Source: BOKV01 sp041739465 (lineage in GTDB: Bacteria > Pseudomonadota > Alphaproteobacteria > Rhizobiales > Rhizobiaceae). Taken from it: 64,000 nucleotides of DNA. Below, one piece after another: positions 41,914 to 50,095 of the stretch. Each line of letters opens with the position of its first letter. Position 1 is the first letter of the stretch. The notes below the pieces were generated by a model. It saw nothing but the letters and a program-made list of their open reading frames with translations. It was not told the DNA's origin and searched no databases. The translations under genes and the position numbers were made by a program. The DNA lies in contig JBGSNX010000008.1 of assembly GCA_041739465.1 (NCBI GenBank), positions 70,854 to 134,853 of the forward strand, given 5' to 3'.

Positions 41914-42615
41914 ATGCGTGTTCTGCTGATTGAGGACGATAGCGCAACCGCACAGAGCATCGAATTGATGCTCAAGTCGGAAAGCTTCAACGTCTACACC
42001 ACCGATTTGGGGGAGGAAGGCGTCGATCTTGGCAAGCTGTATGATTATGACATCATCCTCTTGGACCTCAATCTGCCCGATATGTCGGGATATGAAGTGC
42101 TCCGCACCCTTCGCCTTTCAAAGGTAAAGACGCCGATCCTCATCCTTTCCGGCCTTGCCGGCATTGAAGACAAGGTCCGCGGCCTCGGTTTTGGCGCAGA
42201 CGACTACATGACCAAGCCTTTCCACAAGGACGAGCTGGTTGCACGCATCCACGCCATTGTCCGCCGCTCCAAGGGCCATGCCCAATCGGTCATCACCACC
42301 GGTGACCTCGTCATCAATCTCGACGCAAAGACCGTTGAAGTTGCCGGCACGCGGGTCCACCTGACAGGCAAGGAATACCAGATGCTCGAGCTGCTTTCGC
42401 TGCGCAAGGGCACCACGCTCACCAAGGAAATGTTCCTCAACCACCTTTAGGGCGGCATGGACGAGCGGGAACTGATACTCATCGACGTTTTCATCTGCAA
42501 GCTGCGCAAGAAACTTGCTTCGGCTGCTGGCGGCCTAAATTTCATCGAAACAGTCTGGGGCCGCGGCTACGTGCTGCGCGAGCCGGACATGAACGACATC
42601 CGCGAAATCGCCTGA
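41914..42615 (+). pseudogene. ctrA: Cell-cycle regulator CtrA, interrupted by an in-frame amber codon
   Basis: OmpR-type response regulator, master cell-cycle regulator of alphaproteobacteria. Receiver domain with MRVLLIEDDSATAQSIELML, phospho-acceptor Asp51 in ILLDLNLPD, and YMTKPFHKDE; winged-helix domain from about residue 125 (INLDAKTVEVAGTRVHLTGK). Codon 179 (42448-42450) is TAG where relatives have Tyr (KEMFLNHL-Y-GGMDE). The frame then continues with perfect family conservation (IDVFICKLRKKL, NFIETVWGRGYVLREPD) to TGA at 42613-42615, giving 233 residues. The 178-residue truncated product would lack the recognition helix and wing. One base change (TAT or TAC to TAG) explains it. An ATG at 42457 with AGGG just upstream could reinitiate a 52-residue fragment. 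No decay is seen elsewhere in the gene. Confidence 0.9.
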
Positions 42616-42636
42616 ACTTTACGGGCATCGCACAAC

Positions 42637-42666
42637 AAAAACCCCGCCAATCCGGCGGGGTTTTTT
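42637..42666 (+). terminator. Terminator downstream of ctrA
   Basis: A-run, CCCCGCC/GGCGGGG stem with a 5-base loop (42649-42653), then a T-run. The flanking A and T runs make it usable in both directions, serving ctrA and the convergent response-regulator gene. Confidence 0.92.
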
Positions 42667-42685
42667 GTTTGTTTGACGAATGTTT

Positions 42686-43069
42686 CTACGCAGCCCGGTC
42701 GGTTGCGAAAATTCCAGCTTCGTTCAGCTTGAACGTAAGTGTCTTTCGGTTGAACGGCTTCATCAGGAAACCGTTGGCGCCAGAGCGCTTTGCACGGGTC
42801 ATCTCGGGCACCAGCATCTCGCTGGTGCAATAGAGAATCTTGCAATTTTCTGCGCCGGGCATGCGAACCACGTCCTGAATGACGTCAATGCTTTTCACGC
42901 CCGGCATGTCCCAATCGAGCAGAACAGCATCGGGCATGTTGGCGCGGCATGTCGCCAGCACTTCATCGCCGGTTTCGGCCTCAACCACGACAAATCCCAT
43001 GTCTTCCAGCAGGCGGCGGGCCACCTTGCGGATAACCGGCGAATCATCGGCAACCAGAATGATCTTCAT
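42686..43069 (-). CDS. Single-domain CheY-like response regulator
   Basis: 127 residues, receiver domain only: acidic pair ADDSPVIRKV, phospho-Asp52 in AVLLDWDMPG, CTSEMLVPEM (Thr/Ser switch), and Lys in GFLMKPFN. No output domain, so it acts by protein contact. It sits tail to tail with ctrA and 5.4 kb from chpT, and a perfect TTAA-N7-TTAA CtrA box lies 123 bases before its start. A role in the CckA-ChpT-CtrA phosphorelay or in motility is plausible but unproven. Confidence 0.85.
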   Translation of the reverse strand: MKIILVADDSPVIRKVARRLLEDMGFVVVEAETGDEVLATCRANMPDAVLLDWDMPGVKSIDVIQDVVRMPGAENCKILYCTSEMLVPEMTRAKRSGANGFLMKPFNRKTLTFKLNEAGIFATDRAA

Positions 43070-43191
43070 GACTTCGTCTCCTGCGACCCGGTCTTTCGCG
43101 CCGGGTTTCCGCTTCTTCCAGCAGCGTAAGGTGGTTTCTCGAATATTTCCTTATTCACGGGGCCTCTGGAGCGGCAACAATGCAAAGAGCG

Positions 43192-43206
43192 TTAATGCCG
43201 GGTTAA
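43192..43206. promoter_or_regulatory. Perfect CtrA box (TTAA-N7-TTAA)
   Basis: TTAATGCCGGGTTAA matches the CtrA consensus exactly. It is 123 bases upstream of the CheY-like gene (minus) and 168 bases upstream of the small exported protein at 43374 (plus), so either or both could be targets. Confidence 0.6.
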
Positions 43207-43373
43207 CGGTCGCGGTCTGGCGCATCAGCCTCGCCAGTGAAATGTGCATCGCCCTGTGTGCGAATGCACATCCAGCGCAGATCGGGTGGGCTATCTGTTG
43301 ATCATCGGCAAGGGCAAAAATGCTCTTGCGACAAACCAGCCGGGAGGACCGGCTAACCCAAAGGACTACCGCC

Positions 43374-43658
43374 ATGACCCGCATTCGCACCATCGCCCTT
43401 GCAACTGCATCGCTTGCCCTTGCAGCTTCCGTTTCCGCCACGCCAGCCAATGCCGGTGGCAAGCAGCTCGGCGCAGCCCTCCTTGGCGGCTTCGTCGCCG
43501 GAGCCATCATTTCGCATGCCACCAACAGCCACGCCTACAACAATGGCTACGGCGTTGTTTACCAGCCGTCCTACCAGAAGTGCTGGTGGCAGAAGCAGTT
43601 TGTCGGCTACGACTATTACGGCAACAAGGTGTTCCAGAAGGTGCAGGTCTGCGGCTAA
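43374..43658 (+). CDS. Small exported glycine-rich protein, unknown function
   Basis: 94 residues: signal peptide MTRIRTIALATASLALAASV to ANA, then a Gly/Ala helix with GxxxG spacing (LGAALLGGFVAGAIISHA) and a Tyr/Gln-rich tail with two Cys (YQKCWWQKQFVGYDYYGNKV). Small periplasmic or outer-membrane proteins with a YDYYGN tail are common in Hyphomicrobiales, without assigned role. ATG 43374 is chosen by signal peptide. Confidence 0.65.
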   Translation: MTRIRTIALATASLALAASVSATPANAGGKQLGAALLGGFVAGAIISHATNSHAYNNGYGVVYQPSYQKCWWQKQFVGYDYYGNKVFQKVQVCG

Positions 43659-43777
43659 GGCTGAGGCCTGAGGCTTTTCCCTCTCCCCCTGGGGAGGGGG
43701 TTAAATCCGGAACTGCCATTCACCATTTCCCATTGCCCCCGCACTGAAAACGCCCCTTTGGTGCAGGCGGCAATTTC

Positions 43778-43834
43778 CCGGTCCCGCAGCCTTGGTCAGT
43801 CAACGCCCCTGATGACCAAGGCTTGCGGGACCGG
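43778..43834. repeat. Long inverted repeat (21/22 bp arms)
   Basis: Arms 43778-43798 and 43813-43834 are reverse complements apart from one extra base in the right arm, with a 14-base loop. No T-run follows. It lies in the 256-base gap between the small exported protein and the glycine riboswitch; a palindromic C/G-rich patch (about 43677-43700) precedes it. Candidates: REP-like element, small RNA, or end of a lost insertion. Confidence 0.7.
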
Positions 43835-43912
43835 ATTCATTTCAGTCCACACACTCGTCGCTTTACGAATCATCCTGGCCGCAATACTATTGCGCGTCAG
43901 CCCGGAAACCGG

Positions 43913-44125
43913 AACGGATCGCGGGAGAGGATGGCAAGGCAAGTCGCCAAGCCGTCGCCGAAGGTGAAAACGCCCATAATCTCTCAGGCAAAAGGACCGT
44001 GATCCGAAACGACACTCTGGAAAGTCGAATGGCCCCGGCGGTCATTCGCGCCGAAGGTGTAAGTTGACGCCATGAATGGAGATGGTGGCAGCGAGTCTCT
44101 CAGGCTTCCAACAGAGGGGCAGGCA
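43913..44125 (+). ncRNA. Tandem glycine riboswitch of the gcv operon
   Basis: Two glycine aptamers in series. Aptamer 1 (about 43915-44006) has a long closing stem (CGGATCGCGG with CCGTGATCCG), the GGGAGAGG start, GCCGAAGG core and CTCTCAGGCAAAAGGAC end. Aptamer 2 (about 44014-44118) repeats GCGCCGAAGG and GTCTCTCAGG, closed by CTCTG/CAGAG. A short hairpin CGCGGG-CGCT-CCCGCG (44131-44146) lies between the aptamers and gcvT and may be the expression platform. Glycine binding normally turns these operons on. Confidence 0.93.
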
Positions 44126-44194
44126 TAAGACGCGGGCGCTCCCGCGGTGTGTCTGCATGCGCGTGCCGCAACCCTTGCAAGTTGGAATAGGCCT

Positions 44195-45277
44195 TTGAAA
44201 ACAACTCCCCTGCACGATCTGCACACCGCGCGAGGTGCCAAATTTGGCCCTTTTGCCGGCTACCAGATGCCGCTTTTCTATCCGCTGGGTATTCTGGCAG
44301 AGCACCGTCACACCCGCGCGGCATGTGGGGTGTTTGACATCAGCCATATGGTTCAGGTCGAAGTCTCGGGGAAGGATGCCGCAGCCTTTGTTTCGCGACT
44401 GTGTCCCTATGATGCGCAATCACAGCCTGAAAAACGCGCCCGCTACAGTTATTTCCTCAATGACGCAGCCGGCATCATCGATGATCTTATCGTTTCAAGG
44501 TTGGCCGACGACCGGTTTATGATCGTTTGCAATGCCGGATGCGCCGACAAGGACTGGGCGCACATGCAAGCGCATATTGCAGGTTTTGCCGTCGAACTTG
44601 AAAAGCGCGACCGCGCCTTCCTTGCAATCCAGGGGCCGAAAGCCGAAGCTGTTCTCCAGAGCGCAGGGCATGATTTTCGTGCAATGAATTTTCTGGACGT
44701 TGCCGAACTGCCCGGTGACATATTCGTGTCGCGCTCCGGCTACACCGGGGAAGACGGATTTGAAATTGCGCTGCCATCTGGCGGAGCAACAGAATTTGCC
44801 TCAGCGCTGCTCGAAAATCCCGATGTTGAAATGATCGGCCTTGGCGCGCGGGACAGTCTGCGGCTGGAGGCAGGGCTGCCGCTCTATGGGCAAGACCTTG
44901 GCGAAGAAATCACGCCTCTGGAAGCGGGCATCGCCTGGGCCATTCCAAAATCGCATCGCAGTGGAGGCACCTTTGTGGGGGCAGATGCCCTCGCCCGGGA
45001 ATTTGCGCAGGGGCGAAAGCGCAAGCGGATTGGCTTGCGACCGCAAGGCGCCGCCCCCGTTCGGGCCCATGCCACGATCCTGGATGCAAATGGCCGAAAA
45101 GTCGGCGAGATCACCTCGGGCGGTTTCGGGCCGACCATTGACAGGCCAGTGGCGCTTGGATTGATCGACATTGACGCGCAGATGCCGTTACACGCCGATT
45201 TGCGCGGCAGGCTGGTTTTGCTCGACGAAGCGAAACTGCCATTCGTTTCGCACCGTTACAAGACAGCAAACAATTGA
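44195..45277 (+). CDS. gcvT: Glycine cleavage system T protein (aminomethyltransferase)
   Basis: Transfers the methylene of the aminomethyl-lipoyl H protein to tetrahydrofolate, releasing ammonia. About 360 residues. TTPLHDLHTARGAKFGPFAG, FDISHMVQVEVSGKDAA, NAAGIIDDLIVSRLADD-like (here NDAAGIIDDLIVSRLADDRF), RSGYTGEDGFEIALP, and RLEAGLPLYGQDLGEEITPL are GcvT landmarks. No in-frame ATG suits; TTG 44195 gives the family N-terminus, GTG 44147 is the alternative. First gene after the riboswitch; the gcvH ATG follows 17 bases after its stop. Confidence 0.92.
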   Translation: MKTTPLHDLHTARGAKFGPFAGYQMPLFYPLGILAEHRHTRAACGVFDISHMVQVEVSGKDAAAFVSRLCPYDAQSQPEKRARYSYFLNDAAGIIDDLIVSRLADDRFMIVCNAGCADKDWAHMQAHIAGFAVELEKRDRAFLAIQGPKAEAVLQSAGHDFRAMNFLDVAELPGDIFVSRSGYTGEDGFEIALPSGGATEFASALLENPDVEMIGLGARDSLRLEAGLPLYGQDLGEEITPLEAGIAWAIPKSHRSGGTFVGADALAREFAQGRKRKRIGLRPQGAAPVRAHATILDANGRKVGEITSGGFGPTIDRPVALGLIDIDAQMPLHADLRGRLVLLDEAKLPFVSHRYKTANN

Positions 45278-45294
45278 TTTCAAAGGAGAATACC

Positions 45295-45663
45295 ATGGCA
45301 CAAACCCTTTTCACCAAGGACCATGAATGGATAAGCGTTGACGGTGACACAGCCACAGTCGGCATCACCAACCATGCACAGGAACAGCTCGGCGATCTCG
45401 TTTTCGTTGAACTGCCAGCAACCGGCCGCAAGCTGGCCAAGGGCGAGGAAACCGTCGTCGTTGAATCAGTCAAGGCTGCGTCCGATGTCTATTCACCGGT
45501 TTCCGGTGAGGTCATCGCGGTAAATCCCGACCTTGGTGGCGATCCGGCATTGGTCAACCGCGAAGCGGAATCGGGCGGGTGGCTATTTAAGCTGAAGATC
45601 GCAGACAAAGGCGAACTTGAAGGATTGATGGATGCCGCCGCCTACCAAGCAATGATTGCCTGA
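45295..45663 (+). CDS. gcvH: Glycine cleavage system H protein
   Basis: 122-residue lipoyl carrier shuttling the aminomethyl group between P, T and L proteins. FTKDHEWISVDGDTATVGIT, LGDLVFVELPATGRKL, and the lipoylated Lys in VESVKAASDVYSPVSGEV are all present. ATG 45295 follows AAGGAG; an upstream in-frame start at 45274 overlaps gcvT and is unlikely. Confidence 0.96.
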   Translation: MAQTLFTKDHEWISVDGDTATVGITNHAQEQLGDLVFVELPATGRKLAKGEETVVVESVKAASDVYSPVSGEVIAVNPDLGGDPALVNREAESGGWLFKLKIADKGELEGLMDAAAYQAMIA

Positions 45664-45677
45664 AAAGGATACTGAAG

Positions 45678-48473
45678 ATGCCAAACAGCTTCACTGATCG
45701 CCACATCGGGCCAAACCTCAACGACACCCGCGAAATGCTGGCAAGCATTGGCCTGCCGTCGCTGGAAACCCTGATCTCCCGAACCGTTCCGGCAACCATT
45801 CGCCTTGGCCGGGATCTGGAAATTCCCGAAGGCATCAGCGAGCATGCGGCACTGGCCGAACTTGCGGAAAAATTCTCCGGATGGCCGAAGGTGAAAGCCA
45901 TGATCGGCCAAGGTTATCATGGCACTCTCGTTCCGCCTGTGATCCAGCGAAACCTGTTTGAAAATCCCGGTTGGTACACTTCCTACACACCCTACCAGCC
46001 GGAAATCAGCCAGGGCAGGCTGGAAATGCTGTTCAATTTCCAGACACTGGTTTGCGAGCTGACCGGCCTTCCGGTGTCAAACGCCTCGTTGCTGGATGAG
46101 GCCACTGCAATTGCGGAAGCTGCCGCCATCGCCTTTCGCCACCACCGTGAAAAACGAAGCCGCGTGGTCGTTGCCAACACCTTGCACCCGCAAAGCATCG
46201 ACGTTTTGAAGACGCGCTGCGAACTCATCGGCATCACCATTGATTGCGAGGGTATCGATACCAGTACCGCAGCGGTGATCGTGCAATCTCCCGACACGTT
46301 GGGAGAGATTCCGGACCTTGCAAGCCTGTCAAAGGCGGCGAAAGCGGCCGGCGCGCTGCTCATCGTGTCAGCTGATCCGCTGGCGCTGCTGCTCATGCCG
46401 CCGCCGGCCTCGCAAGGCGCGGACATATGCGTTGGTTCGATGCAGCGCTATGGTGTTCCGATGGGCAATGGCGGCCCGCATGCCGCATACATGGCGGTCA
46501 GCGCCGAACTGACCCGCCTCATACCGGGGCGATTGGTAGGACAGTCGGTTGATGTGTCTGGAAAGCCGGCTTACCGTTTGGCTTTGCAGACACGTGAACA
46601 GCACATTCGCCGCGAAAAAGCGACTTCCAATATCTGCACCGCCCAAGCCCTGTTGGCAAACATGGCCGCGGCCTACGCCGTCTGGCATGGCCCTCAAGGC
46701 CTGGTCGCTATCGCAACAAAGGTGCACGCACTCGCATCGCGCTTCCATCGTTCGCTGGCAAAGTCAGGTATAAAGCCGACTAATAATATATGGTTCGACA
46801 CGGTTACGGTCGATGCCGGAGAAAAGGCCGGGGGCATTGCCGCTGCTTGCCGTGAAGCTGGAATCGCGATCCGCGAGGCAAGGGACAACCATCTGTCAGT
46901 GGCTTTTGACGAAACCAGTAGCGAGGCAGAACTTGCGGCCCTGTGTACTGCGTTCGGCGTTCCGATGCTGGCCGAAGCAAAATCGCCGTTGGCAGCTGGC
47001 GCGCGAGACGGAAACTTCCTGACACAGGAAGCATTCCACCAACACCGCAGCGAAACGGCGATGACGCGCTATTTGCGCAAACTGATGGACATGGATCTGG
47101 CACTCGACCGGGCGATGATCCCGCTTGGCTCCTGCACCATGAAACTCAACGCTGCTGCAGAAATGATGCCGGTAAGCTGGCCGCAGATCGCCGATGTCCA
47201 CCCGTTCGCTTCATCGCACTGGCGCGAGGGGTATGATTCAATGATTGCTGATCTTGATTTGTGGCTGAGCGAAATCACCGGTTTTGCCAAAGTCTCCTTC
47301 CAGCCAAACGCCGGCAGCCAGGGCGAATTTGCCGGCCTGCTTGCAATCCGCCGCTACCATGACAGCCGTGGCGACAAACAACGCGATGTCTGCCTCATTC
47401 CCTCTTCGGCCCATGGCACGAACCCTGCGTCCGCGCACATGGCCGGAATGGATGTCGTCGTGGTCGGCTGCGATGCCAATGGCAATGTCGATCTTGCCGA
47501 CCTCAAGGCCAAGGCGGCGGAACATGCGCAAAGGCTCGCTGCATTGATGATCACCTACCCCTCCACCCATGGGGTGTTCGAAGAGGACATCGTCGACATT
47601 TGCCGTGTCGTTCACGAGCATGGTGGACAGGTCTATCTCGACGGCGCAAACCTCAACGCGCTGGTCGGCCTCGCGCGGCCAGGAGATTTTGGCGCCGACG
47701 TTTGCCACATGAACCTTCACAAGACCTTCTGCATTCCGCATGGCGGCGGCGGCCCCGGCGTTGGCCCCATTGGCGTTGCGGCCCATCTGGTGCCGTTCCT
47801 CCCCGGCCATGTCAGCGAGGGAACCAGCTATGCGGTCTCCGCCGCGCCGCAGGGCTCTTCTTCCATCCTGCCAATCGTCTGGATGTACATCCGGATGATG
47901 GGCGGCAAGGGCCTGACGCAAGCGACCCGCATGGCAATACTCAACGCCAACTATATCGCCCGCAAGCTCGAGCCGCATTTCCCGGTGCTCTACCATGGCC
48001 GCAACGGATTTGTGGCGCATGAATGCATTCTCGACACCCGCCATTTCAAGGACAGCACCGGCATCGGCGTTGAAGATATTGCAAAACGGCTGATCGATTA
48101 CGGGTTCCACGCGCCAACCATGAGCTGGCCGGTTGCCGGGACTTTGATGATCGAGCCAACCGAATCGGAGCCTAAGGCTGAACTCGACCGCTTCATCGCA
48201 GCAATGGTGGCCATCCGTGGTGAGATTGCAAAGGTGGAGAGCAGCGAGTGGCCAAAGGGCGCCAACCCGCTCTCCATGGCTCCCCATACCGCCGATGCGG
48301 TGCTGGCAGAGGCTTGGCCGCATGCATGGTCACGCCAGCAGGCGGCAGACCCGGCAGGCCATGGTTTTGCCTCCAAATACTGGCCACCGGTTGGCCGCGT
48401 TGACAATGTCCATGGCGACCGCAATCTTGTTTGCGCCTGCCCGCCAATGGAAGCCTATGCCAAGGCGGGGTGA
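45678..48473 (+). CDS. gcvP: Glycine dehydrogenase (decarboxylating), P protein
   Basis: 931-residue single-chain P protein; decarboxylates glycine with pyridoxal phosphate. Both halves are present: N-terminal FTDRHIGPNLNDTREMLASI and YQPEISQGRLEMLFNFQTLV; C-terminal MIPLGSCTMKLNAAAEMMPV, the glycine-rich QPNAGSQGEFAGLLAIR, and PLP Lys in VCHMNLHKTFCIPHGGGGPG. 14 bases after gcvH, completing gcvTHP under the glycine riboswitch. Its stop is 3 bases from the convergent chpT stop. Confidence 0.97.
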   Translation: MPNSFTDRHIGPNLNDTREMLASIGLPSLETLISRTVPATIRLGRDLEIPEGISEHAALAELAEKFSGWPKVKAMIGQGYHGTLVPPVIQRNLFENPGWYTSYTPYQPEISQGRLEMLFNFQTLVCELTGLPVSNASLLDEATAIAEAAAIAFRHHREKRSRVVVANTLHPQSIDVLKTRCELIGITIDCEGIDTSTAAVIVQSPDTLGEIPDLASLSKAAKAAGALLIVSADPLALLLMPPPASQGADICVGSMQRYGVPMGNGGPHAAYMAVSAELTRLIPGRLVGQSVDVSGKPAYRLALQTREQHIRREKATSNICTAQALLANMAAAYAVWHGPQGLVAIATKVHALASRFHRSLAKSGIKPTNNIWFDTVTVDAGEKAGGIAAACREAGIAIREARDNHLSVAFDETSSEAELAALCTAFGVPMLAEAKSPLAAGARDGNFLTQEAFHQHRSETAMTRYLRKLMDMDLALDRAMIPLGSCTMKLNAAAEMMPVSWPQIADVHPFASSHWREGYDSMIADLDLWLSEITGFAKVSFQPNAGSQGEFAGLLAIRRYHDSRGDKQRDVCLIPSSAHGTNPASAHMAGMDVVVVGCDANGNVDLADLKAKAAEHAQRLAALMITYPSTHGVFEEDIVDICRVVHEHGGQVYLDGANLNALVGLARPGDFGADVCHMNLHKTFCIPHGGGGPGVGPIGVAAHLVPFLPGHVSEGTSYAVSAAPQGSSSILPIVWMYIRMMGGKGLTQATRMAILNANYIARKLEPHFPVLYHGRNGFVAHECILDTRHFKDSTGIGVEDIAKRLIDYGFHAPTMSWPVAGTLMIEPTESEPKAELDRFIAAMVAIRGEIAKVESSEWPKGANPLSMAPHTADAVLAEAWPHAWSRQQAADPAGHGFASKYWPPVGRVDNVHGDRNLVCACPPMEAYAKAG

Positions 48474-48476
48474 GCG

Positions 48477-49121
48477 CTAAGCCTTTGCGGCTGAGAAGAT
48501 CACGCTTTCCCCGATAAGGGTTGCGCCCACTTCGAAGCCAGCCGCTTCCGCAAGTTTCAGCGCATACAGCGGCTGAACCGCGTGTGCGTCCAGCGGGTCG
48601 GTAAACTGGCCATTGAGCAGGGCCAGGAAGGTTGGGGGAACCCGGGCGGTTGGCCCGGTGGCGGTCACCGCAAGTTTTGCATTGCCGTTGGGATCGGTGA
48701 TTTCCACTTTTACAACGCCGCCGCGTGGCACTGCGCCCATGGCAACCAGAATGAGGTTCAACAACAGTTTAACCTGGTTTTTGGGCATCAAAGCCCGCTG
48801 CCCGTGCCATTCGAGACTGGTCTTCTTTTCATTGGCAAAATAGCCGCGCGCAACGCTTTCAGCATCGCCCGTGTCGATGTCAGCACCAGCCGACCCTGCT
48901 GCACCAAAGGCGATGCGAGCAAACATCAATTTGGCCGAGGCATTGGCCGATGATGTGCGAATGAGCGCAAAAGCCATTTCGCGGGTCTCCGCGTCCGCGC
49001 CTTCTTCCATCAGTTCCAGCCCGTTGGCGATGGCGCCGACTGGCGAGATGATATCGTGGCAGACCCGGCTGCACAGCAGCGCTGCCAGATCGAGGGCGCT
49101 GGTTTCAGGCAGTTTTTGCAT
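48477..49121 (-). CDS. chpT: Histidine phosphotransferase ChpT
   Basis: 214-residue phosphotransferase relaying phosphate from CckA to CtrA and CpdR. Looks like a degenerate histidine kinase: DHp helix with phospho-His22 in SRVCHDIISPVGAIANGLEL, then a Bergerat-like fold lacking ATP motifs (PKNQVKLLLNLILVAMGAVP, LKLAEAAGFEVG). AAGGAGAG six bases before ATG 49121. It neighbours eipA (divergent) and is 5.9 kb from ctrA; in Brucella these genes are close neighbours. Confidence 0.92.
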   Translation of the reverse strand: MQKLPETSALDLAALLCSRVCHDIISPVGAIANGLELMEEGADAETREMAFALIRTSSANASAKLMFARIAFGAAGSAGADIDTGDAESVARGYFANEKKTSLEWHGQRALMPKNQVKLLLNLILVAMGAVPRGGVVKVEITDPNGNAKLAVTATGPTARVPPTFLALLNGQFTDPLDAHAVQPLYALKLAEAAGFEVGATLIGESVIFSAAKA

Positions 49122-49347
49122 GTCTGCTCTCCTTTGGCCCGGTACGGGCGCGACATTTGTTTGACGGCAGCTTCACAACCATAACGGATCGGATGCCTGA
49201 GCAAGCGAATCACTTGGCGGCAACAACGCCACCAACATGGTTTTGCCTCTTTTGGTAAACCTTCTGTAAATGGATTTCATCGCATTATCGCAATCATGCG
49301 TGCGGCTGTCGCTTGCGCGCCAAGTTCCTTTCGGAGGATCGCGAACC

Positions 49348-49950
49348 ATGCACATCGCCAAGAACGCAATATTGAACGCAATTCGGCTGCCAGCCTTTGC
49401 AGCAGCAGTAATGGCGATGTTCCTCGCCATCATGCTCAAGCCGGAAACGGCGCGAGCGCAAGCCACCGAATTCTACACAATTCAGGAAGTGATCGACGCA
49501 GGCCACGGATTTTTCGGCGAAACATCCGGCGTGATCGCCACAGCCATTGAAAATGTTTTTGCCAAGAACGGCATGCCAAACGGCTACATCCTCGGCGAAG
49601 AGGCAGGCGGCGCATTCATCGGCGGCTTACGCTATGGCGAGGGAACGCTTTCGACCAAGAATGCCGGCGATCACAAGATTTACTGGCAAGGCCCTTCGGT
49701 CGGCTGGGATTACGGTCTCGATGGCAATCGCACCATGATGCTGGTCTACAATTTGCCGGACGTGGACTTTGTCTACAACCGCTTCTTTGGCGTATCGGGC
49801 TCGGCCTATGCCATTGGCGGCGTTGGCGTCACCGCCCTGACCCGGCAAGGGGTGAACGTCATCCCGATCCGCACCGGGATCGGCGCGCGGCTTGGTGTCA
49901 ATGTCGGATACCTCAAGATGAGCAGACTGCCCAAAATCAACCCATTCTGA
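49348..49950 (+). CDS. eipA: Periplasmic envelope integrity protein EipA (DUF1134)
   Basis: 200-residue soluble periplasmic beta-barrel protein needed for envelope stress resistance in Brucella, where its gene is directly activated by CtrA. Signal peptide to about residue 38 (ETARA-QATEFYT); the DUF1134 core is highly conserved: EFYTIQEVIDAGHGFFGETS, NGYILGEEAGGAFIGGLRYG, KIYWQGPSVGWDYG, and the ending GIGARLGVNVGYLK. ATG 49348 with GGAGGA upstream; a longer frame from 49270 is rejected. A degenerate CtrA-like element lies at 49256-49270. Confidence 0.92.
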   Translation: MHIAKNAILNAIRLPAFAAAVMAMFLAIMLKPETARAQATEFYTIQEVIDAGHGFFGETSGVIATAIENVFAKNGMPNGYILGEEAGGAFIGGLRYGEGTLSTKNAGDHKIYWQGPSVGWDYGLDGNRTMMLVYNLPDVDFVYNRFFGVSGSAYAIGGVGVTALTRQGVNVIPIRTGIGARLGVNVGYLKMSRLPKINPF

Positions 49951-49976
49951 TCGACCGGGAACATCGACGAGGTTTA

Positions 49977-49998
49977 AATGGCGCGGCAACGCGCCATT
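49977..49998 (+). terminator. Hairpin downstream of eipA
   Basis: Perfect 9-bp stem AATGGCGCG/CGCGCCATT with a GCAA tetraloop, 26 bases after the eipA stop. The following sequence has only a short T-run (CTTTAAGG), so termination strength is uncertain. Confidence 0.6.
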
Positions 49999-50095
49999 GC
50001 CGCTTTAAGGTTAACAAGTTGAATGCATGGCGCTCGCGTGCCAATCATGCGATATTCGGCCAATTCCCCAAGGTAACGCATTTCGGAGCGCACCG

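Noticed and set aside
42448..42450. Reassignment of TAG to an amino acid as the explanation for ctrA
   Set aside because: At least four other genes here (dhaL, GGDEF-EAL, EamA, DUF6476) end in TAG at the expected family length, so TAG is a working stop.
47238..48323. 361-codon minus-strand frame
   Set aside because: Antisense shadow of gcvP, which is strongly conserved in the plus frame.
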